From assembly GCA_005798555.1 (NCBI GenBank), contig SYJA01000006.1:51631-115630 (forward strand): 64,000 nucleotides of DNA, written 5' to 3'. The translations under genes were made by a program, and so were the position numbers. The notes below the pieces were generated by a model, which was given only the letters and a program-made list of their open reading frames with translations, had not been told where the DNA came from and searched no databases. The DNA comes from Actinomycetota bacterium (GTDB lineage: Bacteria > Actinomycetota > Actinomycetes > S36-B12). Shown here piece by piece: positions 55,314-64,000 of the stretch. Every line of letters starts with the position of its first letter. Positions within the stretch are counted from its first letter, which is position 1.

Positions 55314-56760
55314 TCCAAAGGGCTTCCTTAAAACTGAACGCGAACTCCCGGTGCGCCGACCGGTTGATATTCGGTTGCAGGATTGGCGTGAGGTGTACCT
55401 AGAGTTCGGTGCGGACCGGCTGGAGAAGCAAGCTGGGCGCTGCATGGACTGCGGTATCCCGTTCTGTCATAACGGTTGCCCCCTCGGTAATTTGATTCCC
55501 GAGTGGAATGACCTGGTGTGGCGCGGGGATTGGCAGGAGGCCAGTGAGCAGTTGCACGCGACTAATAACTTCCCGGAATTCACCGGGCGCCTTTGTCCCG
55601 CCCCGTGTGAGAGTGCATGTGTGCTAGGAATCAACGCCGAACCGGTGACCATAAAGCAGGTAGAAGTTTCGATTATCGACAAGGCTTGGGAGCAGGGTTG
55701 GGTGACCCCGCAGCCACCCGGGCGGCTCTCCGGCAAGACGGTAGCGGTCATCGGATCCGGGCCGGCTGGCCTAGCTGCGGCGCAACAGTTAGCCCGGGCT
55801 GGGCACACGGTTGCGGTCTACGAGCGGGCAGACCGCATCGGCGGGCTACTTCGCTATGGCATCCCGGAGTTCAAGATGGAAAAGCACCACCTGGATCGAC
55901 GGTTGGATCAACTTGTTGCTGAAGGGGTCAAGTTCCGTGCTGGGGTTGAAGTCGGGACTGATATCACCGGCGAGGATCTACGCCGGCGCTACGACGCGGT
56001 GGTCTTGGCTATTGGTGCTACCAAGTGGCGTGACCTTCCGATTCCCGGACGGGAATTGCGCGGGGTTTATCAGGCAATGGAAGTGTTGCCGCTGGCCAAT
56101 CGAGTGCAAGTTGGTGATCTAGGGCGTTCACCCCTTGATGTGAGCGGAAAGCAGGTGGTGATCATTGGCGGTGGCGATACCGGCGCCGATTGCCTAGGTA
56201 CCGCGCACCGGCAAGGTGCGGCGTCGGTTACGCAGCTGGAAATTCTGCCGCTGCCGCCGGCCCAGCGCCCGGGTACCCAACCGTGGCCGATGTACCCGAT
56301 GACCTACCGCACCACCAGTGCCCATGAGGAGGGTGGTGAGCGGATTTTCGCGGTATCGACCGAAGCATTTGTTGATGACGGTAATGGCAACTTAGCCGCA
56401 CTTCGCATCGTTGAAGTGGAGCCGCATAATGGCGGGTTTCGTCCGCTCGCCGGCTCCAGTCGGCAGCTGCCGGCGCAGGTGGCACTGCTGGCCCTTGGCT
56501 TCACCGGCCCGGAGTCCGGCTCGGTTGTGGCGCAGTTGGGGCTAGGACTAGATGACCGTGGGCTGGTCGAGCGGTCTGCGGATTACCGAACAGACGCACC
56601 GGGTGTTTATGTCTGTGGTGATGCTGGTCGGGGACAGTCACTAATTGTCTGGGCGATCGCCGAAGGCCGGGCGGCGGCTGCGTCGGTGGATAAATACTTA
56701 ATGGGTAGCACCAACTTGCCGGCGCCGATTTTGGCCACGGCGCGGCCGCTCGTGGTCTGA
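55306..56760 (+). CDS. gltD: Glutamate synthase (NADPH) small subunit
   Basis: Electron-input subunit of GOGAT, 484 aa. The N-terminal domain binds two [4Fe-4S] clusters ([22 protein letters not shown] in part; CPAPCESAC); next an FAD site [13 protein letters not shown] and an NADPH site [12 protein letters not shown], and the C-terminal [15 protein letters not shown] start inside the gltB end. The pair works as one operon. Confidence 0.96.
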   Translation: MADPKGFLKTERELPVRRPVDIRLQDWREVYLEFGADRLEKQAGRCMDCGIPFCHNGCPLGNLIPEWNDLVWRGDWQEASEQLHATNNFPEFTGRLCPAPCESACVLGINAEPVTIKQVEVSIIDKAWEQGWVTPQPPGRLSGKTVAVIGSGPAGLAAAQQLARAGHTVAVYERADRIGGLLRYGIPEFKMEKHHLDRRLDQLVAEGVKFRAGVEVGTDITGEDLRRRYDAVVLAIGATKWRDLPIPGRELRGVYQAMEVLPLANRVQVGDLGRSPLDVSGKQVVIIGGGDTGADCLGTAHRQGAASVTQLEILPLPPAQRPGTQPWPMYPMTYRTTSAHEEGGERIFAVSTEAFVDDGNGNLAALRIVEVEPHNGGFRPLAGSSRQLPAQVALLALGFTGPESGSVVAQLGLGLDDRGLVERSADYRTDAPGVYVCGDAGRGQSLIVWAIAEGRAAAASVDKYLMGSTNLPAPILATARPLVV

Positions 56761-56782
56761 CAGGGCTTAAAAATAGTTGGGA

Positions 56783-56788
56783 TAGGCT
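56783..56788 (+). promoter_or_regulatory. -10 box directly before pyk (leaderless candidate)
   Basis: TAGGCT ends 7 bases before the pyk ATG. Nothing like a ribosome site is in the 7 bases between. Confidence 0.5.
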
Positions 56789-56795
56789 CCAGGCC

Positions 56796-58220
56796 ATGAG
56801 GCGTGCGAAAATTGTTGCCACCTTGGGGCCGGCCACCTCGTCTTTCGACAGTATTCGAGGCCTAATTGCGGCCGGCATGGATGTAGCGCGGTTGAACCTG
56901 TCTCATGGCACACATGAGGATCATGCGAAGGCGTATGCCTCGGTGCGGCAGGGGGCCGATGAGGCCGGTCGGGGTGTTGGGATTCTGGTCGACCTCCAGG
57001 GACCGAAAATTCGATTCGGTCGTTTTGCCGCCGGCGCGGTGCTACTTGAGGTCGGGGCCGAGTTTGTGGTAACCACCGAGGACGTCCTGGGCGATGAGTC
57101 GATAGTGTCGACGACCTATGCGTTCCTGCCCGGCGACGTGCACCCAGGTCATCGAGTATTAGTAGATGACGGCCGAATTACCTTGGAAGTTACCGACGTT
57201 GATGGGCCGCGGGTGGTCACGCGGGTAGTCGAAGGGGGTCGAGTATCGGATAATAAGGGCTTTAATTTGCCCGGTGTCGCCGTGAGCGTGCCGACGATGT
57301 CCGAAAAAGACATTGACGACCTACGGTGGGCTCTTCGCATCGGAGCCGACATGATCGCCCTGTCATTTGTGCGTTCGGCTGCCGACATCAAGGATGTGCA
57401 TCGCATCATGGACGAGGAGGGTGTGCACCTGCCGGTCCTGGCCAAGGTTGAAAAACCTCAGGCCGTTGACAATCTCGAGGATATTGTCGAAGCATTCGAC
57501 GGGGTGATGGTGGCACGTGGTGATCTTGGCGTTGAATTACCCCTGGAAAAGGTGCCGCTGGTCCAAAAGCGTGCCATTCAGTTGTGCCGTGAGGTATCAA
57601 AGCCGGTAATCGTTGCGACTCAGATGCTGGATTCGATGATTATGGCGACCCGGCCCACCCGCGCGGAGGTCAGCGATGTGGCAAATGCGGTACTTGATGG
57701 TGCCGACGCCTTGATGCTGTCCGGGGAGACCAGTGTCGGCGCGCACCCCGGGTTGGTCGTTGAAACGATGTCTAAAATTATTGAGCACGTGGAAGCCGAA
57801 GCACTGGACTCGCTGCCACCTCTTGTTGATGATCGACAAGGTTCCCCGGCGCGCGCACTGACCCATGCGGCGGTGGGTGTCGCCGACGAGATCGAGGCCA
57901 CCCAGTTGATCGCCTTCACCGAGACCGGGCTTTCGGCACGCCTAATCGCTCGCTGGCGCAACCAGACCCCGCTTCTGGCATTCACGCCGAACCCCCGGGT
58001 GCGCAGTCAGTTGTCCTTGGTCTGGGGGGTCGAGACCTTCCTCGTGGCCGGGGTGATGCATACCGATGACATGGTGGTTCAGGTGGATCGGGCACTGCTT
58101 GACATCGGCCGCGCGTCCGATGGGGACCGAGTCGTGATTGTTGCCGGAGTTCCCCCAGGCGTCCCGGGCACCACAAACGGCATGCGGGTGCACAAGATTG
58201 GCTCTGGCCCACGCGGCTGA
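56796..58220 (+). CDS. pyk: Pyruvate kinase
   Basis: Last step of glycolysis, phosphoenolpyruvate plus ADP to pyruvate plus ATP. 474 aa, typical bacterial length. RRAKIVATLGPAT, NLSHGTHEDH, LVDLQGPKIRFG, the signature VEKPQAVDNLEDIVEAFDG (in part) with the catalytic Lys, and MVARGDLGVELP for the metal and substrate. ATG start without a ribosome site. Confidence 0.97.
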   Translation: MRRAKIVATLGPATSSFDSIRGLIAAGMDVARLNLSHGTHEDHAKAYASVRQGADEAGRGVGILVDLQGPKIRFGRFAAGAVLLEVGAEFVVTTEDVLGDESIVSTTYAFLPGDVHPGHRVLVDDGRITLEVTDVDGPRVVTRVVEGGRVSDNKGFNLPGVAVSVPTMSEKDIDDLRWALRIGADMIALSFVRSAADIKDVHRIMDEEGVHLPVLAKVEKPQAVDNLEDIVEAFDGVMVARGDLGVELPLEKVPLVQKRAIQLCREVSKPVIVATQMLDSMIMATRPTRAEVSDVANAVLDGADALMLSGETSVGAHPGLVVETMSKIIEHVEAEALDSLPPLVDDRQGSPARALTHAAVGVADEIEATQLIAFTETGLSARLIARWRNQTPLLAFTPNPRVRSQLSLVWGVETFLVAGVMHTDDMVVQVDRALLDIGRASDGDRVVIVAGVPPGVPGTTNGMRVHKIGSGPRG

Positions 58221-58242
58221 ACCATCCCAGTGACTCCTGCGA

Positions 58243-58248
58243 TAGGGT
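58243..58248 (+). promoter_or_regulatory. -10 box of the pyr operon
   Basis: TAGGGT lies before the PyrR hairpin; a start near 58255 would give a leader of about 52 nt. It is the same hexamer as before hisA and sepF. No clear -35. Confidence 0.45.
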
Positions 58249-58270
58249 GCTCATGTTAGACGTCCTTTAA

Positions 58271-58858
<588 letters not shown>

Positions 58859-59812
58859 ATGCGGCACTTACTATCTGCCGGCGACCTGGATTTAGCAGAA
58901 GCTTGCTTGATCTTGGACACCGCGGCGCAACTCGCATCGGTAACCGACCGCTCAGTCAAGAAACTGCCCACGCTGCGGGGCCGCACCGTGGTCAATTTGT
59001 TCTTCGAGGATTCAACCCGCACCCGGATCTCATTTGAAATAGCGGCCAAGAGGCTCTCCGCGGATGTCATCAACTTCGCCGCAAAGGGATCGAGTGTTTC
59101 CAAGGGCGAAAGTCTTAAAGACACCGCGCTCACCTTGGAGGCGATGGGTGCCGATGCGGTGGTGATCAGGCATAGCGCTTCAGGAGCGCCGCATCGCCTT
59201 GCGACAGCCGGCTGGATCCAAGGCAGTGTTGTCAATGCCGGTGACGGCACCCATGAGCATCCAACACAGGCCCTTCTTGATGCATTCACCCTTCGACACC
59301 ACCTACGCGCTGGCACTGGCGATTTAGCGGGGCTGCGGGTCGCAATTGTCGGGGATATCTTGCACAGTCGGGTTGCCAGGTCCAATGTCCTGCTGCTTGG
59401 CACCCTCGGGGCGCAGGTAACGGTCATTGCGCCGCCGACCCTGCTTCCATTCGGTGTCAATGATTGGCCCTGCGCGGTGAGCTACGACCTAGACGATGTA
59501 CTTCCGCATGTTGATGCAGTGATGATGCTGCGCGTGCAAAGCGAACGCATGCAGGCGGCCTATTTCCCATCGGTTAACGAGTACAGCCGCCGGTTTGGGC
59601 TGGACGTGCGCAGACTCAACCTGCTGCCACCAACCGCGATTGTCTTGCACCCGGGCCCGATGAATCGGGGGATGGAAATTTCGGCTGATGTTGCGGACAG
59701 TACCCGGGCCGTGATGGTTGAGCAGGTTGCCAATGGTGTGAGTATCCGCATGGCCGTGCTTTATCTACTGCTGGGCGGCATGACGGACGAGGATCGAAGG
59801 GATCAGTTATGA
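58859..59812 (+). CDS. pyrB: Aspartate carbamoyltransferase catalytic subunit
   Basis: Carbamoyl phosphate plus aspartate to carbamoyl aspartate. 317 aa. [19 protein letters not shown] has the STRTR phosphate loop, KGESLKDT the Lys loop, and [18 protein letters not shown] the HPTQ motif. ATG follows directly after the pyrR TAG. No pyrI subunit is present. Confidence 0.96.
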   Translation: MRHLLSAGDLDLAEACLILDTAAQLASVTDRSVKKLPTLRGRTVVNLFFEDSTRTRISFEIAAKRLSADVINFAAKGSSVSKGESLKDTALTLEAMGADAVVIRHSASGAPHRLATAGWIQGSVVNAGDGTHEHPTQALLDAFTLRHHLRAGTGDLAGLRVAIVGDILHSRVARSNVLLLGTLGAQVTVIAPPTLLPFGVNDWPCAVSYDLDDVLPHVDAVMMLRVQSERMQAAYFPSVNEYSRRFGLDVRRLNLLPPTAIVLHPGPMNRGMEISADVADSTRAVMVEQVANGVSIRMAVLYLLLGGMTDEDRRDQL

Positions 59813-61101
59813 CGGCTCAGAGCATGGTAATTCGCGGGGTCCGCCCATACGGTGCGGACCCGGTTGACATCATCGTCCGAGCCGGCGTCATCGCCGAAAT
59901 CGTGAAGGCTGGCACTGGCAGCGGTCGGGTAGTCGAAGCCGACGACCTAATCGCGCTGCCCGGGTTCGTTGACCTGCACACCCACCTACGCGAACCCGGG
60001 CGCGAGGATGCCGAAACGATTGATACCGGATCCCGGGCGGCGGCACTGGGTGGTTTCACTGCGGTCTTCGCCATGGCAAATACCTCGCCGGTTGCCGATA
60101 CCGCCGGGGTAGTCGAACAGGTTTGGCATCTGGGACAGGCCACCGGCTTGGTTGATGTGTACCCGGTCGGGGCGGTAACGGTAGGTCTAGGTGGCGAGCA
60201 ATTGGCTGAACTTGGTGCAATGGCGACTTCGCCGGCGCAGGTTCGGGTATTTAGTGACGACGGTAAGTGCGTTCATGATGCCGCGATCATGCGTAGGGCA
60301 CTTGAGTACGTGAAGGCGTTCGATGGAGTCATCGCGCAGCACGCCCAAGAGCCAAGGCTGACGGTGGATGCGCAGATGAATGAAGGCTTACTGTCGGGGC
60401 AACTCGGCCTAACCGGCTGGCCCGGGGTTGCCGAGGAGTCAATTGTGGCGCGCGATGTGCTGCTTGCCGAGCACGTCGATTCGCGACTGCATGTGTGTCA
60501 TGTCTCCACCGCTGGCTCAGTCGAGGTAATTAGGTGGGCGAAATCCCGTGGCATAAAGGTCACGGCCGAAGTCACCCCGCATCACCTATTGCTGACCGAA
60601 GACTTAGTCGCCACCTATGATCCCGTTTACAAAGTGAATCCACCGCTTAGAACCAGTGCCGATATTGCAGCGTTACGAGCCGCACTGGCAGACGGCACGA
60701 TCGACGCTATCGCCACCGATCACGCACCACACCCGCACGAGGACAAGGACTGCGAATGGGCTGCGGCCGCATTCGGCATGCTCGGATTGCAGACCGCATT
60801 CAGCATCGCGATGTTGACCATGGTTAATTCCGGGCTATTGGATTGGCACACCCTTGCTGATCGCCTGTCCGTGCTTCCGGCCCGCATCGGTCAGGCGAAT
60901 GGCCACGGCCAGGATTTGGTGGTGGGTGCGCCGGCGAATATCGCGGTGGTGGACCCATCTGCCTCTTGGGTCGTCGAGCCAGCGACTTTCGCCTCGAAAA
61001 GTCGAAACAGCCCGTATGCGGGTATGACTTTGCCGGGCCGGGTCGTGCACGTTTTCAAGGCGGGTAAGGCGAGCGTCCTCGGTGGTGACCTAACTTGTTG
61101 A
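59809..61101 (+). CDS. pyrC: Dihydroorotase
   Basis: Zinc amidohydrolase (430 aa), type [20 protein letters not shown] has the HxH metal site and [13 protein letters not shown] another His; [13 protein letters not shown] the Asp. ATG overlaps the pyrB stop; the TTG of carA overlaps its TGA. Confidence 0.95.
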   Translation: MTAQSMVIRGVRPYGADPVDIIVRAGVIAEIVKAGTGSGRVVEADDLIALPGFVDLHTHLREPGREDAETIDTGSRAAALGGFTAVFAMANTSPVADTAGVVEQVWHLGQATGLVDVYPVGAVTVGLGGEQLAELGAMATSPAQVRVFSDDGKCVHDAAIMRRALEYVKAFDGVIAQHAQEPRLTVDAQMNEGLLSGQLGLTGWPGVAEESIVARDVLLAEHVDSRLHVCHVSTAGSVEVIRWAKSRGIKVTAEVTPHHLLLTEDLVATYDPVYKVNPPLRTSADIAALRAALADGTIDAIATDHAPHPHEDKDCEWAAAAFGMLGLQTAFSIAMLTMVNSGLLDWHTLADRLSVLPARIGQANGHGQDLVVGAPANIAVVDPSASWVVEPATFASKSRNSPYAGMTLPGRVVHVFKAGKASVLGGDLTC

Positions 61102-62243
61102 AAAGCGCAGTTGGCGGGCCGATCTCACGTGAGCCCGCGGTCCTAGTCCTAGAAGATGGTCAGGTGGCCCGCGGGCAAAGCTATGGCGCAGTGGGTACGA
61201 CTTTTGGTGAGGCCGTCTTCAACACCGGCATGACCGGGTACCAGGAGACATTGACCGATCCGTCGTACCGCCGCCAGATAGTAGTAATGACCGCGCCGCA
61301 TATTGGCAACACCGGGGTCAATGATGAAGATGGCGAGTCCGCGCGTATCTGGGTGGCCGGTTATGTAATCCGTGATCCTTCGCGGGTTTCCTCTAATTGG
61401 CGAGCTCAGCGCGGACTTGAGGATGAACTGCGCGATCAGGGCATAGTTGGGATTTGCGGGGTGGACACCCGAGCGCTCACCCGGCACCTGCGCGAACGCG
61501 GTGCCATGCGCGCCGGGATCTTCACCGGTGCCGAGGCGCACCTGTCGACGACGCAGCTGCTAGCCCAGGTGCAGGTCAGCCCGGTAATGGCCGGCGCGAA
61601 CCTGACCGGCGAGGTGAGCACGAGCGAGGCCTACCAGGTGCCGGCCATCGGCAGCCGCGAATTAACGGTGGTTGCCGTTGATCTTGGTATCAAGACAATG
61701 ACCCCGCACCGGCTCGCCGAGCGCGGTATTGAGGTGCGGGTGGTCCCATCGACCATTACCGCGACGGAGGTCCTCGCCCTAAACCCCGACGGGGTCTTCT
61801 TCTCGAACGGCCCGGGCGACCCGGCAGCGGCCGATAGTGCAGTTGCGATGATGACGGCGGTGCTGACAGCGCGGATACCAGTTTTTGGTATCTGTTTCGG
61901 CAATCAAATCTTAGGTCGGGCCCTCGGGCTGGAAACCTACAAATTACGCTTCGGCCATCGCGGTATTAACTCGCCAGTTCAGGATTTGCGCACCGGTCGA
62001 GTGAGCGTAACCGCGCACAACCATGGGTTCGCCGTGGCAGCCCCGCGCGGTGGGCCATTCCAGACTCCGTTCGGGTCCGCCGAGGTAAGCCATATCTGCC
62101 TCAATGACGATGTTGTCGAGGGCTTGCGCTGCCTTGAGGTGCCGGCTTTTAGCGTTCAGTACCACCCGGAGGCGGCCGCCGGCCCCCATGATGCCGCCGG
62201 GCTATTCGACGAGTTCGTCGAACTGATGAAAGCGGGTCGGTAA
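61098..62243 (+). CDS. carA: Carbamoyl-phosphate synthase small subunit
   Basis: Glutamine amidotransferase subunit (about 381 aa) feeding ammonia to CarB. The N-terminal domain has [18 protein letters not shown]; the amidotransferase has SNGPGDPAA, the nucleophile Cys in [11 protein letters not shown], and [12 protein letters not shown]. No ATG or GTG is near the expected start: TTG at 61098 (TTGA overlap with pyrC) or TTG at 61095 are the options. Confidence 0.94.
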   Translation: MKSAVGGPISREPAVLVLEDGQVARGQSYGAVGTTFGEAVFNTGMTGYQETLTDPSYRRQIVVMTAPHIGNTGVNDEDGESARIWVAGYVIRDPSRVSSNWRAQRGLEDELRDQGIVGICGVDTRALTRHLRERGAMRAGIFTGAEAHLSTTQLLAQVQVSPVMAGANLTGEVSTSEAYQVPAIGSRELTVVAVDLGIKTMTPHRLAERGIEVRVVPSTITATEVLALNPDGVFFSNGPGDPAAADSAVAMMTAVLTARIPVFGICFGNQILGRALGLETYKLRFGHRGINSPVQDLRTGRVSVTAHNHGFAVAAPRGGPFQTPFGSAEVSHICLNDDVVEGLRCLEVPAFSVQYHPEAAAGPHDAAGLFDEFVELMKAGR

Positions 62244-64000
62244 TGCCAAGGCGCGCGGATATCAAGTCCATCTTGGTAATCGGGTCCGGTCCGATTGTCA
62301 TCGGCCAAGGCTGCGAGTTCGACTACTCGGGTACTCAGGCCTGCCGGGTACTTAAGGACGAAGGCCTGCGCGTCGTGCTGGTGAATTCGAATCCGGCCAC
62401 GATCATGACCGACCCAGAGTTTTCCGATGCGACGTATATCGAGCCGATTACCCCAGAGTTTGTTGAGCGCATCATCGCCAAGGAGCGCCCTGACGCAGTT
62501 CTGCCTACCTTGGGCGGTCAAACGGCATTGAATATTGCGATCGCACTGCACAAGAATGGTGTGCTTGAGAAATACGGCGTTGAAATGATCGGTGCCGACG
62601 TTGAAGCCATCGAGCGTGGGGAGAACCGCGAAATGTTTCGCGGGATCGTCGCTGCTATAGGTGCCGAGAGCGCGCTATCGGTGGTTTGTCATTCCATGGC
62701 GGATTGCCAAAGCGCTGCCGAGCAACTGGGGTTCCCGGTTGTTATCCGCCCATCCTTCACCATGGGGGGAGCCGGGTCCGGGATCGCTTACAACGAGGCT
62801 GACCTGTTGCGCATTGCCGGAGCCGGCCTGCAAGCAAGCCCAACCACCGAGGTGCTCTTGGAAGAGTCAGTAATCGGTTGGAAGGAATACGAACTCGAGC
62901 TGATGCGTGACCGAAATGACAATGTCGTCGTTATTTGCTCGATCGAAAACCTTGATCCGATGGGCGTGCATACCGGCGATTCAATTACGGTCGCACCTGC
63001 CCTGACTCTCACGGATCGCGAGTATCAGCACATGCGCGATGTTGGTATCGAGATAATTCGAGCTGTCGGCGTTGATACGGGTGGGTGCAATATTCAGTTC
63101 GCCATCAATCCGGCAGATGGTCGCATGATTGTCATTGAGATGAACCCACGGGTGTCACGCTCATCGGCTCTTGCATCAAAGGCCACCGGGTTTCCGATAG
63201 CCAAAATTGCAGCCCGGTTGGCTATTGGCTACACATTAGATGAGATCCCGAACGACATTACCAAGAAAACTCCAGCATCCTTTGAGCCGAGCCTCGACTA
63301 TATTGTGGTGAAAGTCCCAAGGTTTGCCTTCGAAAAGTTCCCCAATGCGGATCCGGTGCTCACCACCACGATGAAAAGTGTCGGTGAGGCGATGTCAATC
63401 GGCCGAAATTTCGGTGAAGCCTTACAAAAGGCACTTCGTTCGCTGGAGAAGCCGGAAGCAATTTTCAACTGGCCAGTTGATCCCACGGCCGTGGACGTGG
63501 CGGTTCTCCTTGACCTGATGAACCGTCCCCATGACGGTCGCCTCTCCTTGGTCCAGCTGGCGCTCTGGGCGGGTGCGTCAATAGATCAGGTGCACGTGTC
63601 AACTGGCATCGACCCATGGTTCTTGGACCAGATCTGTCAATTGAACGAAGCCGCGGATGAGATTCGCGCCGCACTGGTTCTTGACGAGCAGCTGCTGCGC
63701 CGCGTCAAGCGAAGTGGTTTTTCAGATAGGCAAATCGGCCAACTACGCGGCTGCAGTGAGGACGAAGTCCGTGAAATCCGTCAGCTACTAGGCGTCCGGC
63801 CGGTATTCAAGACTGTGGACACCTGTGCGGCCGAATTTGAGGCACAGACCCCGTATCACTATTCAACCTATGATGATGAAAATGAAGCGATTCCAAGTGA
63901 CCGCGCGAAGGTAATTATCCTGGGGTCAGGCCCAAACCGTATTGGTCAGGGCATTGAGTTCGACTACTCGTGTGTTCATGCAGCTCTGACATTACGTGAT
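62243..64000 (+). CDS. carB: Carbamoyl-phosphate synthase large subunit, N-terminal part
   Basis: The gene runs off the window; 586 codons are present of about 1100. It starts [26 protein letters not shown] (in part) at ATG 62243, overlapping the carA stop by one base (TAATG). First ATP-grasp half: [34 protein letters not shown]. The oligomerisation domain follows, and the second half begins with [19 protein letters not shown] near 63940. It makes carbamoyl phosphate for both pyrimidines and arginine. Confidence 0.97.
   Translation, partial: MPRRADIKSILVIGSGPIVIGQGCEFDYSGTQACRVLKDEGLRVVLVNSNPATIMTDPEFSDATYIEPITPEFVERIIAKERPDAVLPTLGGQTALNIAIALHKNGVLEKYGVEMIGADVEAIERGENREMFRGIVAAIGAESALSVVCHSMADCQSAAEQLGFPVVIRPSFTMGGAGSGIAYNEADLLRIAGAGLQASPTTEVLLEESVIGWKEYELELMRDRNDNVVVICSIENLDPMGVHTGDSITVAPALTLTDREYQHMRDVGIEIIRAVGVDTGGCNIQFAINPADGRMIVIEMNPRVSRSSALASKATGFPIAKIAARLAIGYTLDEIPNDITKKTPASFEPSLDYIVVKVPRFAFEKFPNADPVLTTTMKSVGEAMSIGRNFGEALQKALRSLEKPEAIFNWPVDPTAVDVAVLLDLMNRPHDGRLSLVQLALWAGASIDQVHVSTGIDPWFLDQICQLNEAADEIRAALVLDEQLLRRVKRSGFSDRQIGQLRGCSEDEVREIRQLLGVRPVFKTVDTCAAEFEAQTPYHYSTYDDENEAIPSDRAKVIILGSGPNRIGQGIEFDYSCVHAALTLRD

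Overview
The window is about 64 kb of chromosome from an actinobacterium (Actinomycetota), with a GC content that looks close to 60% by eye. It is gene-dense, with many 4-bp ATGA/GTGA start-stop overlaps. Several things point to Actinomycetota: the order mraZ-rsmH-ftsL-ftsI-murE-murF-mraY-murD-ftsW-murG-murC-ftsQ-ftsZ-pgeF-yggS-sepF-yggT-divIVA, followed by ileS, a DksA-like gene, lspA, rluD and dnaE; a PriA-type HisA; a TIGR03085-like protein; and a Trp-associated membrane protein. I cannot name a genus. Compactness and convergent gene overlaps would fit a streamlined free-living lineage, but that is inference. I found no phage, insertion sequence, CRISPR array, tRNA or rRNA, and no gene-free stretch over 300 bases.

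Layout. 1-5.3 kb: end of an aa3-type cytochrome c oxidase cluster (coxB end, ctaD with an unusual two-helix N-terminal extension, ctaE, a CopD-type membrane protein, a small membrane protein, an HPP-family protein). 5.3-23.9 kb: the division and cell-wall (dcw) cluster, opening with a clear sigma-A-like promoter carrying MraZ boxes. MurE has the DNPR motif of meso-diaminopimelate enzymes. 23.8-34.7 kb: ileS (minus strand), a DksA-type protein with a 14-copy KKAAPA tail, lspA, rluD, dnaE, a DUF2567-like protein, ybaK and a stand-alone LON-domain protein. 34.7-43.4 kb: hisD-C-B-H, priA, hisF, then hisI overlapping trpE, followed by two small membrane proteins. 43.5-46.1 kb: a two-component system and a DUF2752 protein. 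46.1-48.9 kb: trpC-B-A. 49-50.7 kb: a DsbA-like membrane-anchored thioredoxin protein and lgt. 50.8-58.2 kb: gltB, gltD, pyk. 58.2-64 kb: the pyrimidine operon pyrR-pyrB-pyrC-carA-carB (carB cut by the window end).

How it works together. The window is core metabolism: respiration, peptidoglycan and Z-ring assembly, translation and replication enzymes, His/Trp/Glu synthesis and de novo pyrimidine synthesis. No trpF, trpD, hisG or hisE lies here. PriA probably covers the TrpF and HisA reactions, which fits the joined his-trp operon.

Most interesting observations: (i) IleRS carries the swapped GTHH form of the HIGH motif; (ii) a perfect 20-bp terminator-like inverted repeat lies inside the ftsQ coding region; (iii) lgt has an apparent one-base frameshift near its start; (iv) many genes have a TANNNT box 6-7 bases before the start codon, suggesting leaderless mRNAs, including an overlapping divergent pair between the LON gene and hisD; (v) gltB has a structured leader; (vi) pyrR has a PyrR-binding hairpin just before its ribosome site. 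I saw no wholly new multi-gene system; the novelty here is at the level of motifs, leaders and small proteins.
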